DNA of 64,000 nt from Ambrosia x helenae (GCA_030844895.1 JAUTDX010000415.1:96623-160622); one strand, 5' to 3'. Shown: positions 14,001 to 25,427, counted from the first letter of the stretch. The notes: a model not told the origin generated them from the sequence alone. Program-made: numbers and translations.

Positions 14001-14990
14001 GATAAATTAGCAACCACCTGAAAAAATAGCCCATGATATGAAATTCAACATACTAGTATTTGGCAAGTTGGATTTTAATGATGCAAACTATGACTCAAAG
14101 GCCGATTATTATCTACAATAGCAACGTGACCAATGGCACTCATAACGTTCACTTTTGTTGCCAAGCACATCTCACTCTAATAGAAAAGTAACCCCGTGTG
14201 CCCCTAATACACATATGACTAATTTTATCCCAATCAGAATGTTTTAAATTATTTTGAAACGACATAAAATAAGTTAGGAGCAAACAGTATTGCTCTTGGC
14301 AACGAAAGTGAAAGTTAGGAGTGTCGTTGGTCATATTGGCAGTATAAAATAATTATGATCAGTCAATGCCTCATAGTATGCATTATTAAAATCCAATTTG
14401 CCTTAATTTTGAATAGAAATATTAACTAACAACTAACGTTTTCCCATCACTAGTCTCGATTTCAACATGATCTTTTCCTTTAATCTTTGTGACTTGGCCA
14501 TCAATCCAAGCTTGGGCTATATCTTCACCCAGACATGAGAGCCCACTATTATGTTCACCGCGGTGCTCTGTAGCGCATACAAAAATATTAAAAACCTATA
14601 ATACACGCAATAAGCCTAAGTAGACGATATGTAAGTAATCATGTATCTATCCACATCTCCAACTTCAGTTCTACTTGTATCATGCATACAATGCCAGTGT
14701 TCCATTGCATATTGATTGATATTTCCATTAACAAACCGAATCATTCTTATACCACTATTGTAATGTATACATCTACTATTGGCACTACAAGGTACGGGAA
14801 ACTAACTTCATATCTTTCTAAAAGTCACAATAAAATTCCAAAAAGATCATGTCATGTTATCATAACAATTCAAATGTTGTAACGCCATACTCAATTTGTT
14901 AATATAGGCATTATCGCAAAAAGTAACAAATAACACATATTAATTAATTGCCGTTCAAAAAAAAAAAACACATATTAATTGACCAACCAT
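5870..14990 (-). CDS. Class XI myosin heavy chain, about 39 exons, reading frame damaged
   Basis: A complete plant class XI myosin, the actin-based motor that moves organelles and drives cytoplasmic streaming. The ATG (14990-14988) stands alone before a GT donor. Exon 2 (14567-14438) continues with the family N-terminus STAVNIIVGSHVWV. The order then follows the family: SH3-like N-terminus, motor, IQ neck, coiled coil, and globular DIL tail ending ...SGFSFLLPRIESH at the stop 5872-5870. Nearly every exon has clean GT/AG borders and strong conservation. Damage: missing bases near 14526, 13710-13713, 13498-13500, 12893-12894 and 9853-9855; one extra A at 10150-10155; a frame change near 7631-7635; and an in-frame TAG at 11875-11873. 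Most changes are one-base homopolymer indels, so sequence error and recent pseudogenisation both remain possible. The family call is certain; the paralogue (XI-K, MYA2 and so on) is not. Confidence 0.9.
8303..8640. mobile_element. GC-rich MITE inside a myosin intron
   Basis: The element lies in the intron between the exons at 8806-8855 and 7810-8065. Its left part is G-rich and its right part C-rich. TGGAGGGGCGGGAA near 8316 is the exact inverse of TTCCCGCCCCTCCA near 8598, giving terminal inverted repeats. A run of about 16 G lies near 8413-8428. No coding potential is evident; ORFs across it are by-products of the G/C bias. Superfamily was not assigned because no clear target duplication was found. 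Confidence 0.55.
8806..10480 (-). other. Myosin neck (IQ motifs) and coiled-coil exons
   Basis: The head ends with IGKTKVFLRAGQMAELDARR, and IQ motifs follow (VIIQRHIRTHIAHQQF and later segments). IQ motifs bind calmodulin-like light chains and form the lever arm. The exon near 10010-10220 carries one extra A in an A-run (10150-10155), and the exon at about 9800-9890 lacks one G at 9853-9855. Exons at 9622-9720, 9341-9541, 9140-9255 and 8940-9050 encode heptad-rich sequence (for example LEKQLEELTWRLQLEKRLR) that would dimerise the two heavy chains. They are intact. Confidence 0.8.
10423..14567 (-). other. Myosin motor (head) domain exons
   Basis: The head hydrolyses ATP and binds F-actin. 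The P-loop exon (13399-13560) reads ...ILVSGESG then, after one missing base, the AGKTETTK part, so the ATP-binding loop itself spans a frame break at 13498-13500. Switch I (SNPVLEAFGNAKTVRNNNSR) is intact at about 13231-13287. Switch II (DIYGFE) is intact near 12135-12152. Relay and lower-domain exons follow, with intact coding at 11361-11486 and 11108-11279, and the converter region at 10710-10820. The exon at 11793-11893 has HVFK followed by two changed residues and TAG where the family has a glutamine codon. Apart from these points the exons look under strong purifying selection. Confidence 0.85.
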
Positions 14991-15360
14991 CGTGAAACTA
15001 ACTTCATAGAAACCCTAGATTTTGGCGGGAAAACGAAATGTATGTGTTGTTCGATTTTTCAAGGAATAAGCAAGGGCTTCCTTCGTCTTGAAGATGTTCG
15101 GATCACTGATCATGCCCAATTTTGGCAACACTGATCGATCTGGATCACGCAACAAGTGAAATTGTCGCTAGGGTTTTTTTTACAATGCGATTAATTGTTG
15201 CGTGAATTTCTGGCAGATTCGTGGTTATGAAACACAAACATTGCGTCTCGTTTTTGTTATTATTTTCTGCATGGCAACTTTCAGACAAGGTTCGAATTTC
15301 TATCGAACGGAGCTCGGGTCTGCCCGTTTTCGTTGTTGGGTTACGAAAAAAAACCTACTA
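14991..15360 (-). promoter_or_regulatory. Presumed 5' UTR and promoter of the myosin XI gene
   Basis: Directly upstream of the lone ATG exon. The 5' UTR is inferred, because plant myosin XI genes commonly carry a non-coding leader joined to a minimal first coding exon. No TATA box was identified with confidence. The MITE at 15369 bounds it on the far side. Confidence 0.35.
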
Positions 15361-15368
15361 CTTCCATG

Positions 15369-15754
15369 TAAGGGCGTATCCGAGCTGAGTCGAGCCCGGG
15401 CTTGACTAGATCTGAGCTCTGGTAGTTATGCTTCTTTGAGGCTTGAGCTCGGCTTTTTTTTTTTTTTTTTTTTTTTGAAAAGCACTTGAGCTCGGCTCGA
15501 GAGGTAATTGGAAACAATTTTAAACGAGGTAACAACTCGGCTAATATAATTAGTTAAAATTGAACATTTTAAAGGACAAATTTGCATACACCACGAGCCT
15601 AAACAAGTTTTGTATGTAAACCTCAAACTCGGACTCGATAATAAAACAAGTCATATTTCAGGCCCAAACTTGGGCTCGAGCTTGTTTAAACTCGGCTTGT
15701 TCAAGTTTTTTACCGATCTGCTCTCAAGCCGTTACGCCTCGTTTACACCCTTTA
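15369..15754. mobile_element. hAT-type MITE, GAGCTCG-rich
   Basis: Ends are TAAGGGCGTA... and ...TTTACACCCTTTA, and the flanks are CTTCCATG and CTTCCAAG, an 8-bp target duplication with one mismatch. The interior is packed with GAGCTCGGCTCGAG-type words and a run of about 22 T at 15458-15478. It matches the element at 28172-28651 in ends, composition and internal words, so both belong to one family. Confidence 0.65.
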
Positions 15755-15789
15755 CTTCCAAGTGCCAAAGAATTGAAATTTGTTTTGTA

Positions 15790-16673
15790 AGGTAGCGTTT
15801 GGTACGATGGAATAGACCATTACGAGGTAATGAAAAATAGTGTGTTTGGTTTGTTAAAGAAATTGAATCACTCATTCCACAAGGCATTTCATTTCCTTAA
15901 AACCATTTCATCCACCTCCCATGTTTTTTTTTCATTCTATCCATCATTCACCTTTACTAACAACACCATAACCCACCATCGTCACCACCTACCACCGTTG
16001 TTGCCACCACCAACCACCGTCACCCACCACCCACCATCGTCGCCCACCACCGTCCAGCCGCCACTCACTACCTTCACCCACCCACCACCACTACCAACCA
16101 CCGTCACCCACCCACCACCACCCATCATGCCCACCACCATCACCCACCCACCACCGCCTCTACCACCTGCCACCATCACTCACCACAATTTCCTATACTC
16201 ACCACTACCGCCACCATACACCACCTCCACCCACCACCGCCACCACTAACCATCGTCACCCCACCCACCATCGCCGCCATCCACCTCCACTGTTACCGCT
16301 ACCCACCACCGCCGTTGCCACACCCACCACCATCATCGCCACCCACTACCACGCCACCGCCACTACTCACCATCGTCGCCCACCCACCATAACAGCCATC
16401 CATCTCCACCTTCCACCGCCACTACTCACCATCATCGCCCACCCACCATCACCGCCATTGACCACCACTGACCACCGCCACTAACCACTGATTTTATTTC
16501 TTCGTCTTTTCGTGCCTATCCAACAACAGAAAGTAATGTTTTGTTTCATTCCCACATGACAACCAAACAAAGACATGGAATGATAATGATCCATTCCATT
16601 ACCTTGTCCATTCCATTACCTCATGCATTCCATTCTCTCATCCATTCCATTACCTTATACCAAACAGACCCTA
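15790..16673. mobile_element. Short DNA element with TTTGGTA ends
   Basis: The left end reads TAGCGTTTGGTACGATGGAA and the right end ACCAAACAGACCCTA, approximate inverse copies. Words such as CCATTACC (GGTAATGG on the other strand) recur at both ends. The central half is the CCACCA tract described separately. No clean target duplication was found, so the ends are approximate. ORFs that cross it are low-complexity artefacts. Confidence 0.4.
15965..16490. repeat. CCACC/CACCCA-rich imperfect minisatellite
   Basis: More than 500 bases of C and A rich sequence made of short variants of CACCCACCACC and CCACCGTCA, strand-asymmetric with almost no G-runs on the plus strand. Proline/threonine/histidine ORFs read through it because of composition only. 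It expanded inside the small element around it. Confidence 0.75.
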
Positions 16674-17541
16674 GCTCATGGGTAAATGATGAAAAAAAAA
16701 CCTTAAAAAAACTCCAAACCATCACAAACCTTGCATATAGGAAATGAAGCAGGACTAGGTTTGGGTATGATAGGTGATACATGGCATTTTCTTTACCTTA
16801 AACCATACACACATAAAAATCATTTTATTTTATATTTTAAGAGTAAATTACATGAATAGTGTATGTGATTTTACAAAAAGAAAGTCCTAAGACACACCCT
16901 AAAATAAGGGTAAATTAGCCTTTCAAACCAATTCTTCATCTTTAACCGAATTCTGGATAAGTAGTTAATAGTTACACTTTGTCTCCATATAAAAAACTAA
17001 CAATGGTTTTTAAACTGTCATAAATTTTCCGTGCATTAATATTTATTCTTAAGAAATTACACCATAAAAACAAGAATTTTATTCTCTTTTATTTGATTAT
17101 ATCTTACATGATTACCAATATAAAAAGTAAAACTTAGTAAAAGATCTTTTTACTTATATAATTTCAAGGGGAAAAAAACGAGTTAATTATGAAAGGAATG
17201 ACCTGTGTATCGTGAATGCATCGGTTCTGCAGTTAATCTATCAACATTGGATGTCATGCCAAAGATTTTGTCCATATTGGCATGTGGGCACTTGTTGTGA
17301 ATATACTACACAACCTTGATGCAATAATACGAAATGATAAATTGTTCAAAACTATAAATATCCAGCGGCTATAGTTCATTTAGAAGTTAAAACAAGAGGG
17401 TTTCTTTGGTGAAAAATAGATCGGACATCCTAGATCGAGTTTGAGCGGTCGAAGTGGTGTAATTTTCTATTATAGTGTGGTGTGTAACTTAACATTATGT
17501 ATTGCCGTTTGTAGTTGTTGGCTAGTTTGTGTTTTATACTA
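16674..17541. other. Intergenic, no gene seen
   Basis: AT-rich DNA without supported exons, RNA genes or clear repeat ends. Confidence 0.4.
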
Positions 17542-17577
17542 CTAGTAGGAAACCCGCACGATGCGGCGAGAGTGACA
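17542..17577 (-). mobile_element. Helitron 3' terminus, minus orientation
   Basis: Read on the minus strand, the hairpin CCGCATCGTGCGG is followed by GTTTCCTA, CTAG and T. It matches the plus-strand end at 2750-2785 closely, so it is the same family. The body of this Helitron would run rightwards, and the LTR retrotransposon that starts at 17770 would have inserted into it. The matching 5' end was not found. Confidence 0.55.
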
Positions 17578-17764
17578 CTTTACATTGCGGTACTTATTTC
17601 AAATTCGTATAGTGTATTGCGGTGGATATACGTCATAAACGTTACACATGTCTATTAACTAAAAAGATTTAACATTTAAATTGTAAAGTATTTCAAGAAA
17701 CATTTAATGAAATAAAGTAACATACGAAAGAAAGAAAAAATAAATACTACTAATAAACATAAAA

Positions 17765-17769
17765 GTTGA
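17765..17769. repeat. Target-site duplication GTTGA (left)
   Basis: The five bases before the left LTR are repeated exactly after the right LTR at 28074-28078. This marks the integration site of the Ty3 element. Confidence 0.9.
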
Positions 17770-18183
17770 TGAAGATCCAAAAGTTAGACCGTACCTTGAA
17801 TATGAGGAAGGAGACAATCAACTTGATAAGATCTTGTATGGATAGGACCTGCAAAACTAGCAGACCGTTAGGCTCGTCACAGAGGGGCAGGGAGGGCCTC
17901 TCTGTGACCACCCTCCGGCGTGAGGATAAGTATTTGTTTAGTGGGATAAAGAGAGTTTAGAGAGAGAGAGAGATTCGGAGTGTATGTGAACGTGTCTACC
18001 TGTACTTTTGAGGGGTACTTATACTAGTCAGAATGTTTGTACTTTGTTCCGTCCTAGTTGTACTAACCCTCGGAATCTTAGTCCTCCGGTCATTTGGGAG
18101 TTGTGTCGCGTGGAGTCGGGGCTTGTGGACAGGAGCCGCGACTGGAGGTGTTTGTTTCGGAGGCGAGGTTCTATACCTCTTCA
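17770..18183 (-). repeat. 3' LTR of the Tat element
   Basis: A 414-bp direct copy of 27657-28073. Differences include a few substitutions and one AG unit fewer in a GA microsatellite. The purine-rich AGGGGGACA on the minus strand at about 18184-18193, just inside the element, is the likely polypurine tract. Confidence 0.92.
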
Positions 18184-18601
18184 TGTCCCCCTAAGTCCAT
18201 AAGTTAGTTTATAACTTAGTGGAGTTTGGCCGAGGCTTGTTATTGCTTGCCAACTATTTTTTCGGTCGCGGCACGTGGCAAAGTCCTGAGCCGTGTAAAT
18301 TGGATGTGACATGACGGTTACTTCGAGGCGTTTCCATCCGTCAGATCATTTTTCCTTTCGTTGGGATTTCGACACTTGTCTCCTCTTTAGGGTTTCTCTT
18401 TCCCACTATATAAAGGGGTTTTTTATCCTTTTGTCTTTTTACTTTTCACTTTCCCCAAAAACTTTTCCACTCCTGCTGTAAATCTTTTCTTCGAGCCACC
18501 CCCTGTCTGTTCGTCTTCTACCTGTACTTCTTCCATCTGATTCAGTTGCAGGTTCGTTCTTCCTTCCTTTTTATCAGAGATTTTTAGTTCTTCTTTTTAA
18601 T

Positions 18602-21221
18602 ATGGGGAAGGATAATATGGATGTCAGTTTTTCGGTATTAACACAAGATAACTTGACAAGTTCATAAGGGATTATAAAATTCCCCTTGATTTGAACCCTG
18701 AGCTACCTGCCCCTGATCAGGCTATCTACCCTCCCCCTACCGGTAAGTTTGCTTTCTACACACGCGTGTGTGATTTTGCAAACTATCGGATTCCTTTGAC
18801 AAAGTTCTTGTTTAAAGTTCTTTCATATCATGGGGTTCACTTTTCTCAAATGAACCCTTTTGGTTTGGGGAGGGTTTGTCATTTTGAATTAAATGCCGGG
18901 CCTTGAGGGCGAAGCCCGATCTTGACGTGTTCCGGGCCTTTTATAAGCTGAATCAGGCTGGCGATTGGTTTACTTTTGAAAAAAGGAGGAGAAAACAGAA
19001 TGCCATGGTAAAGATACCTCCAGCCTGAAGAACTGGAAGACGCAGTTCTTCTGGTTGGATGATAGATGTTTGCCTGAAGCTATGGTGTCGGTGTGGAGAA
19101 AAGACTTTGAGTCTACTGAATGGGAGTTACCAAGGGATTTTGCTTGTGACGCTTCATTGTATAATAAGCTTGTGTCTAATAAATCTAACATTAGGAAGTA
19201 TCCGGAGCACGTTTTGGTGCTCGGAGGTGTGAGTAGGATTTGGGATGAACCAGATAGGTGGCCAATTGTGTTGCATAAGAACAAGGGTGAGGGCCGCTTC
19301 TTTAAGCTTCGCCTCGTATTGTTTAATGTGGCTTCTAACCCTTTTTTGTTTTTATTACAAAGATGTCACTGCTGGCAGCTTTGAAGTTTGAAGATTATGA
19401 TGATGACGACTTTCAAGTTTCCAGTGAACCTATAGGCTCCAGTAAGCCTATTTTGGAACAGGTGTCAAAGCTGCAGGCCCTATTCGTCCCCCAGGCACTG
19501 AGGAGGAGCACGTTGAAGGAGCTGGGGGTAGTGGCCAAGGTGCGACTGGTGGTGAAGGTAGTGGTAGTAAAGATGGTGGTTCTGTTGGAAAGGATGTTGA
19601 AGGTGGGAGTGGTCTAGAGAAGGAGGTTGTTGGTGAGGAGGGAGCTACTGTGGGTCAACTGTTTCCAAAGCCAGTGCCTATCAGGTCTGTTGACTCGTCC
19701 GGTACCTTTAGTATTGATGACGAGGTCGCAGAAGATGTGTCTTTTGACTTGAATGTTCATGCCAGGAAAGGAAGTCTGATTCTTCCAAAAACAAGAAGAG
19801 TCCTAAGAAGGTGAAGTTTATCCAAACCGGTGCTCCACCTTCCTCCAAAGGCACCATCTTAGATGAGTTTGACCTTCATCTTACGGGGGTAAATCCCCCG
19901 AGACGGTGCTCCGGTTTATATGGATGTGCCGGAGGAGGGTAAAGGTTATGATGGTGGAGAAGGCAAGGTGTTGGAGACGACTGGTGTCCAGGGACAGTCC
20001 TCCGGAGCTGAGAACTTAGGTGATTTTCTTATATCTTCCCCTGGTAAGTTTTCCCGGTCGTTTCTCTGTTTTTTGTGCTAGTGGGGAGAATGAGTATGGT
20101 GCATCTTATTCTCCTTGTTGGTTCGAAACAGAGACACTGACTATGTTTAATCTTGTAGATCCTTTGGATGATCTGATGGACGTGGACCCGGCTACGGCTG
20201 AGGATGTTTTCGTCCCTGACTGGGACTTGAGAAATGGTTCTAGGGTGGTCGATGCCTTGTCATCCAAGATGATGTTGTTTAACCTTCATACCCCGGCTGA
20301 TCATGCCCACTATCGGAGGATGAAGGATGGTGATTTGGGTGATGCTTTGATGGTCAATCAAGCTCAATCCAACTTTCTAGTAGCCGAGGTTTACCAAAGG
20401 TGGGTTGAGTCGGAGCTTCAGCGGGGTAGGTTGGCGAAGCGAGCTGCGGACTGCTCTATTTCTGAAGCCTTGAAGAATTGCCAGGAGCAACTGAAATCAA
20501 CCAATGCTTCCCTTGCAGCTGCTTGTGAAGACAGGGACAAACATCAGAAAGAAGCTATTGTCTTGCAGGAGAAGCTTCGTCTTGCTGACCAGGCTCATGA
20601 GGCTTCCAAGAAGAAGTACATCCAGTCCATAGAGGAGCTTGAGCAGCTGATGAAGAAGACTAAAGAGGCTGTTGATGTGTTGGTGAAGGGTACGCACTTT
20701 TGTCTTCTTTGTCCTTTCTTTTGTTTCAATACTTAGCAATTTTCTTTTTTGCAGATAAGGAGTTGGCTCAAGCTGGTGAAAAGGAAGCCTTGAGGCTTGG
20801 TGAGGAGCTGAAGTCTGAAATGGCGGGGCTGAGAGGAGAAAAGGAAGGTTTGTTGAAGGAGCTGGAGTCACTGTTCAGCCTTAAACAATTTATCTTGACC
20901 GAGGGGGTGGAGCTGGTGTCTCAGCATGTCCGCAATTGTCCTTCTACGAAGGCTGCGGTGGCTGGAGTAAACAACGCCATGAATGGTGTGGGTTTTAATG
21001 CTGGGGTTAGAGCTGGTTATGCTGCGGCCACCCAAGGTGTGCCTTTGAAGGATACCCCCAAGCTAATCCCGAACGCCAGGAAGTTGTTGCTCGATGCAGT
21101 GAGACAATATGACGATATTTCCATACCTTCGATCTCCAAGCTGCAGGACCTAGTCTCCGAGCCCCCGGAAGCTGTTGTGAAGGCCTTCAAGGACCTGTTT
21201 GTGGTTGGTGACTCCTCCTAG
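18602..21221 (+). CDS. Antisense ORF of the Tat element, putative 'gypsy-type transposon' domain protein
   Basis: Runs opposite to gag-pol between integrase and the 3' LTR. The N-terminal part (PLDLNPELPAPDQ; DFANYRIPLTKFLFKVLSYH; GVHFSQMNPFGLGRVCHFEL) resembles the plant 'putative gypsy type transposon' (transposase_28-like) domain. The C-terminal part (20400-20880) is a long coiled coil rich in E, K and L. At least one intron is evident: GTACGC at 20691 to TTTTGCAG at about 20754, after which the frame continues to the stop at 21221. Others near 19316-19362 and 20043-20082 are possible. Frame breaks lie near 18655, 18899 and 19027. Biochemical function is not known; similar ORFs are typical passengers of Tat elements. 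Confidence 0.7.
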
Positions 21222-22150
21222 TGTTGGTTTCTTAAGGCGAAGTAGACATGCAACTCTGTTCCTCCACATAGGTTCGGAGGTCTACTTTGCCAAAAAACTT
21301 TGTGAAGCTTTTTATTAACCCTCTGTACCACCCGTTCTTACAGGTTCGGTGTTTTATTAGTTTCTTTAGAATCGTTGTATCCTCCATCCCTTTATAAGGG
21401 TTCGGAGCTTGTGAAACAGTGGTCGATGGTTGCACGTAGTGCGCTTGTTTTTGTAAAGATCTATTGTGGGCGAAGCTTATTAAATGAGCGGCCACACATT
21501 TTGAAGTAAATGGGAATTTTTAGTATACTATCCTTGTGCTTCGGATGTTTTATTGTTTTATTTTTTCCAAGTATAGACTTGTTTATGTGATTTCTGAAGT
21601 TTATGTGGGCTTCAGCTTGTATTATAGAAACTTGATCATGCGTCCATGATTTGCTAAGTCTCGGTTAAAAGATATGCCCTAAGTGTTTCAAGATTTTTTA
21701 TCTCTAACTGCTTTATGACATTCGAAGTAGAACGTTCGTTTTTCGCGTTTTGTAAAAAAGATGCTACGTAGTCTTTTTATGGGGTATCTTTTAAGTTCGG
21801 CATTTTTGTTCCTCGAACCTGTATGATCAAGAAGTCCGGACGAAAGGGCCTTCGACACCCCCATGCCCTAATTCTTATCCCCTCTTCTAGTGTTGAAGTA
21901 CTTTTACTTCATACACCGAAGCTTGCGTATTGTTTTTTTTCTTTTTCAATACACGTATAATGAATGTCATGTGAATGGGTTTTATAAAGATCGAACTTTA
22001 TTATGATAAGAGACCGGCGTCTCATCTATTAGGTACGGAGAATTTCATCATTCCGTAGTACAAAATAAAAGGAAATTAAAGGGTGGGGCATTCACATCCC
22101 ACTTTTACATTAAAAAATAAAAGAACTATTTTATTCGTCGATCTTCCCTT

Positions 22151-23565
22151 CTAGATGAAGCATTTTCTGAGGTGGATCCCATTCCATGTTCGGGGGACTT
22201 CATCCCCCAAGAGTTGTGAGCTTATAAGCTCCTTTTTCTCCTGCTGAAGTAACAATGTATGGCCCTTCCCATTTAGGGCTCATTTTTCCAGGCTTTTCCA
22301 TGCCACTGGCTTCGTTACTCCGCATGACGTACTCCCCAACCTTGAATTTCTTCTCTCGAACCTTGGAGTTGTAATACTTCTCCAAGGTTTGTTTATACTT
22401 TGCTTCTTTTATGGCTGCGGTCTCTCTTCGTTCTTCTAAAAGGTCCAGATTGGACCGCAGCTCTTTCTCATTATCATCTTGCCTTGTAACCCGGTGGGTT
22501 GGCATTCCGATCTCTACTGGGATCATTGCCTCCGTCCCATATGTGAGACTGAAGGGTGTTTCACCGGTGCTGGTCTTGTTCATCGTCCGATAGGCCCAAA
22601 GAACGTTTGGCAACTCATCTACCCAACCACTTCTTTTTCTTCCAAGTCGCTTCTTGATGCCCTCGACCAAGTTGCGGTTGACTCGTTCGACTTGTCCGTT
22701 AGCCGGGGGGTGGGCTACGGAAGCAAAAGCTTGTTCAATGCTGAGGCTGGTGCACCATTTTTTGAACGGGTTATGAGCAAATTGCTTACCATTATCACTT
22801 ACTATGGTCAGTGGTAGGCTGAACCTACAAACCACGTTTTCCCATACGAACTTCTTAACTTCAGCACCTGAGATCTTGGCCAGGGGTTTGGCTTCTACCA
22901 CTTGGTGAAGTAGTCTACTGCGACTAGCAAAAATTTTGCTTGTCCAGATGATACGGGGAAGGGGCCTACGATGTCAATCCCCCACTTCTGAAATGGCCAA
23001 GCTGCTGACACCGGGATCAATTTGTTCTTTGCTCTGAGGCTTACTAGGGCGTGCCTCTGGCAGTTTTCACATTTTTGAAGCTCTTCTACCGCATCCTGAT
23101 GCATGCCCGGCCAGAAATATCCGGCATTCATTACCTTGGTTACAATCATCCTTGGTCCAGCATGAATACCACAGATTCCCCAATGAACTTCTTCTATAAC
23201 ATACTTGGCTTGCACTGGATCTAGGCATCGGAGTAGGAGGCCTAAGAATGTCTTCCGGTATAGCGTACCATCTATGACTTGATATTGTAGAGACTTTACT
23301 TTAAGCTTTCGAGCTTGAGCTTTGTCAATCGGAAGTTCATCTTTTGTGATGTAGTTCAGGATGGGAGTCATCCATGAGGTCAGACTTCCTTGGATCATGC
23401 ATACTGCGGCTTCGGCTGTTGATGGTTCATTCATAACTTCAAGCTTTACTTCTTGTGACATGTGATCCGGTGTGTTTGTTGCGAGCTTGCTTAAAGCGTC
23501 TGCTTGTTTGTTCTTTGATCCAGGCATGTGCTTTACCTCACACTTTTCAAATTCTGAAATCAAGC
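22151..23565 (-). CDS. Integrase of the Tat element (frameshifted)
   Basis: Inserts the cDNA into host DNA. It has an N-terminal HHCC zinc-binding region (HWGICGIHAG..., then CENCQRH), a core with the first catalytic D in WGIDIVGPFP, the second in VSDNGKQF, and the E in NGQVERVNRNLVEG. A C-terminal domain ends near VGEYVMRSNEASG and KWEGPYIV. The frame breaks at the VDYFTKW/VEAKP junction (about 22898, one G short) and again near 22204-22208 in a C-run just before the stop at 22151. All catalytic residues are present on one side or the other of the breaks. Confidence 0.85.
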
Positions 23566-24190
23566 TTTTTCCCTGCTTAAATAAAACAGAATTAGGAATG
23601 GTGTTTTGGGTTTATAAGCTGGAGCATATTTAGTATGGGGCTTAGGTCGAACCTTTTGTAGGTATAGGACCATATTAGCCTCCTTAGCTTCATATTCTCC
23701 ACTTATCTGACGTGCTACCAACATAGAATCCACGTGTGCCACTACCTGTTTCAGGGATATGGCACTTTTTAGATTTCTTATGATTTTTAAGATTTCTTAT
23801 GGAGAAGAATGATTATTTGTTGTAAAGGTTTATACCTTTTGAGCTCCGACCTTTTTTGCCAGTTGGAGTCCAGCTAAAAAAGCTTCGTACTCAGCTTCGT
23901 TGTTGGAACTCTTGAAATTGAGGCGAATTGAGTACACCAGTTCTTGTCCTTCGGAATTTTTGAGAACAACCCCGGCTCCGGACCCTTCGGATCCGGAGGC
24001 TCCGTCAGTGAAGATAGTCCATTCATCTGGTTCAGAGGGTGTGAGTATTTCGACCTGTCTTATTGCTAGTTCAGTGAGGAAATCAGCTACGACTTGTCCT
24101 TTTACGGACCTCTTCTTTTGTACGAAATATCAAAGGCTCCGAGCTCGATGGCCCATTTGGCTAATCTTCCAGAAACTTCAGGTTTTCTCA
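23566..24190 (-). CDS. Second (archaeal-type) RNase H region of the Tat element
   Basis: On the minus strand, after the RT-linked RNase H and a short tether, comes a domain with the first catalytic D in the WTIFTDGASG motif and a conserved E in NNEAEYEAFLAGL, the pattern of the extra RNase H found in Tat elements. The region 23560-23742 preserves the ARQISGEYEAKE segment. The frame is interrupted between pieces, and the stretch around 23760-23840 departs from the expected sequence. The identification is from motifs; the borders are approximate. Confidence 0.65.
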
Positions 24191-25427
24191 ATACGTCCAG
24201 GATTGGTTGGTCCGTCTGACTTCAATTTCAAAGGCTTGGAAGTACCGTCGGAGCCTACGTGATGCGTGGACCAGGGAGAGTGCAAATTTTTCTAGGGCTG
24301 GATACCGCGTCTCGTAGTCACGTAAGGCTCGGCTGACATAGAAGATAGGCACCTGTGCCTTTGATCTTGTTACCATTAACACCGAGCTAATAGATGTTTC
24401 GAAGCTGACAAGTAAATGATGAGGGTTTCTCCTGGTTCTGGTGCAGTCAACGTTGGTAGTTCTGCCAAACATTTCTTCAAATCATTGAAAGCCATATCTG
24501 CTTCAGCTGTCCAATGAAACTCTTTCGTGCTTAAGTACTTTTTTAGCACAACCATGAAAGGCAAAGTTCGTTCGGTGCTTTGGATAAGAAACGGTGTAAT
24601 GCAACTAGCCGCCCGTTGAGGGCTTGTACCTCTTTTAAATTTGACGGGGGTTGCATAGTTAGGACAGCCTCGACCTTCTCTGGGCTTGGACGGATACCAT
24701 CTTTGGACATTAGGAATCCTAAGAATTTTCCTTCCTCTAAGCCGAAGGAACATTTCTTAGGATTAAGCTTCATATTGATCTGCCGGAGCTTGTCAAAAGT
24801 TTCAGTGATGTCTTTTAGTAGTGTTTCTTCATTTGAGCTTTTTATCACTACATCATCGACATAAACTTCCAAGTTTCGCCCAATTTGATTCTTGAATGCT
24901 CGATCCATTACTCGTTGGTATGTGGCTCCTGCATTCTTTAGGCCGAATGGCATCTTCTTGTAACAATATAACCCTTGGTTTGTGACAAAAGTTGTTTTAT
25001 CTTCATCGGCTTCGGCCATTTGGATCTGGTGATAGCCCTTATAGGCGTCTAAGAAGCATTTTAGCTTGAAGTTAGCCACAGCATCGACTTTGGAATCTAT
25101 CTCTGGAAGTGGATAACAATCCTTAGGACATGCATCATTCAGGTCTTTGAAATCGATGCACATCCTCCAGGATCCATCGTGCTTCCGCACCATGACTGGG
25201 TTGGATACCCAAGTATGATAGTTTATCTCCCTGATGATGTCTGCATCCAGCAGCACCTTAACGTCATGAGCTATAGCCTTTACTCTATCGGGGGCCATAC
25301 TCCGTTTCTTTTGTGCTACAGGCTTCTTCTCTGGACTAATGTTCAGCTTGTGTTCAGCCAAAGTTCTCGGCACTCCGGTCATGTCTGACTCCTGCCAAGC
25401 AAATACATCTAGTGACGTAGACAACAA
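24191..25427 (-). CDS. Reverse transcriptase and RNase H of the Tat element (frameshifted)
   Basis: RT motifs appear in order: VMVRKHDGSWRMCIDFKDLN, ACPKDCYPLPEID, YKGYHQIQM, KKMPFGLKNAGATYQRVMD, and the catalytic YVDD in LEVYVDDVVIKS (near 24851-24870). After the thumb (KCSFGLEEGKFLGFLMSKDG) the frame breaks near 24586 in an A-run and again near 24405. The RNase H part (FYVSRALRDYETRYPALEKF) follows and breaks once more near 24212. The upstream frame is the same as gag-protease and is separated from it only by TAA at 25484-25482. Confidence 0.88.

Noticed and set aside
5870..14990. Calling the myosin locus a definite pseudogene
   Set aside because: Most lesions are one-base homopolymer changes of the kind also seen in GIF1 and in a young retrotransposon; only the TAG at 11873-11875 argues clearly for decay.
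15830..16249. 139-codon proline/threonine-rich ORF
   Set aside because: It exists only because the CCACCA repeat has no stops; the opposite strand is open as well.
22411..22817. Plus-strand ORFs across the integrase region
   Set aside because: Antisense shadows of the integrase frame; no motif of their own.
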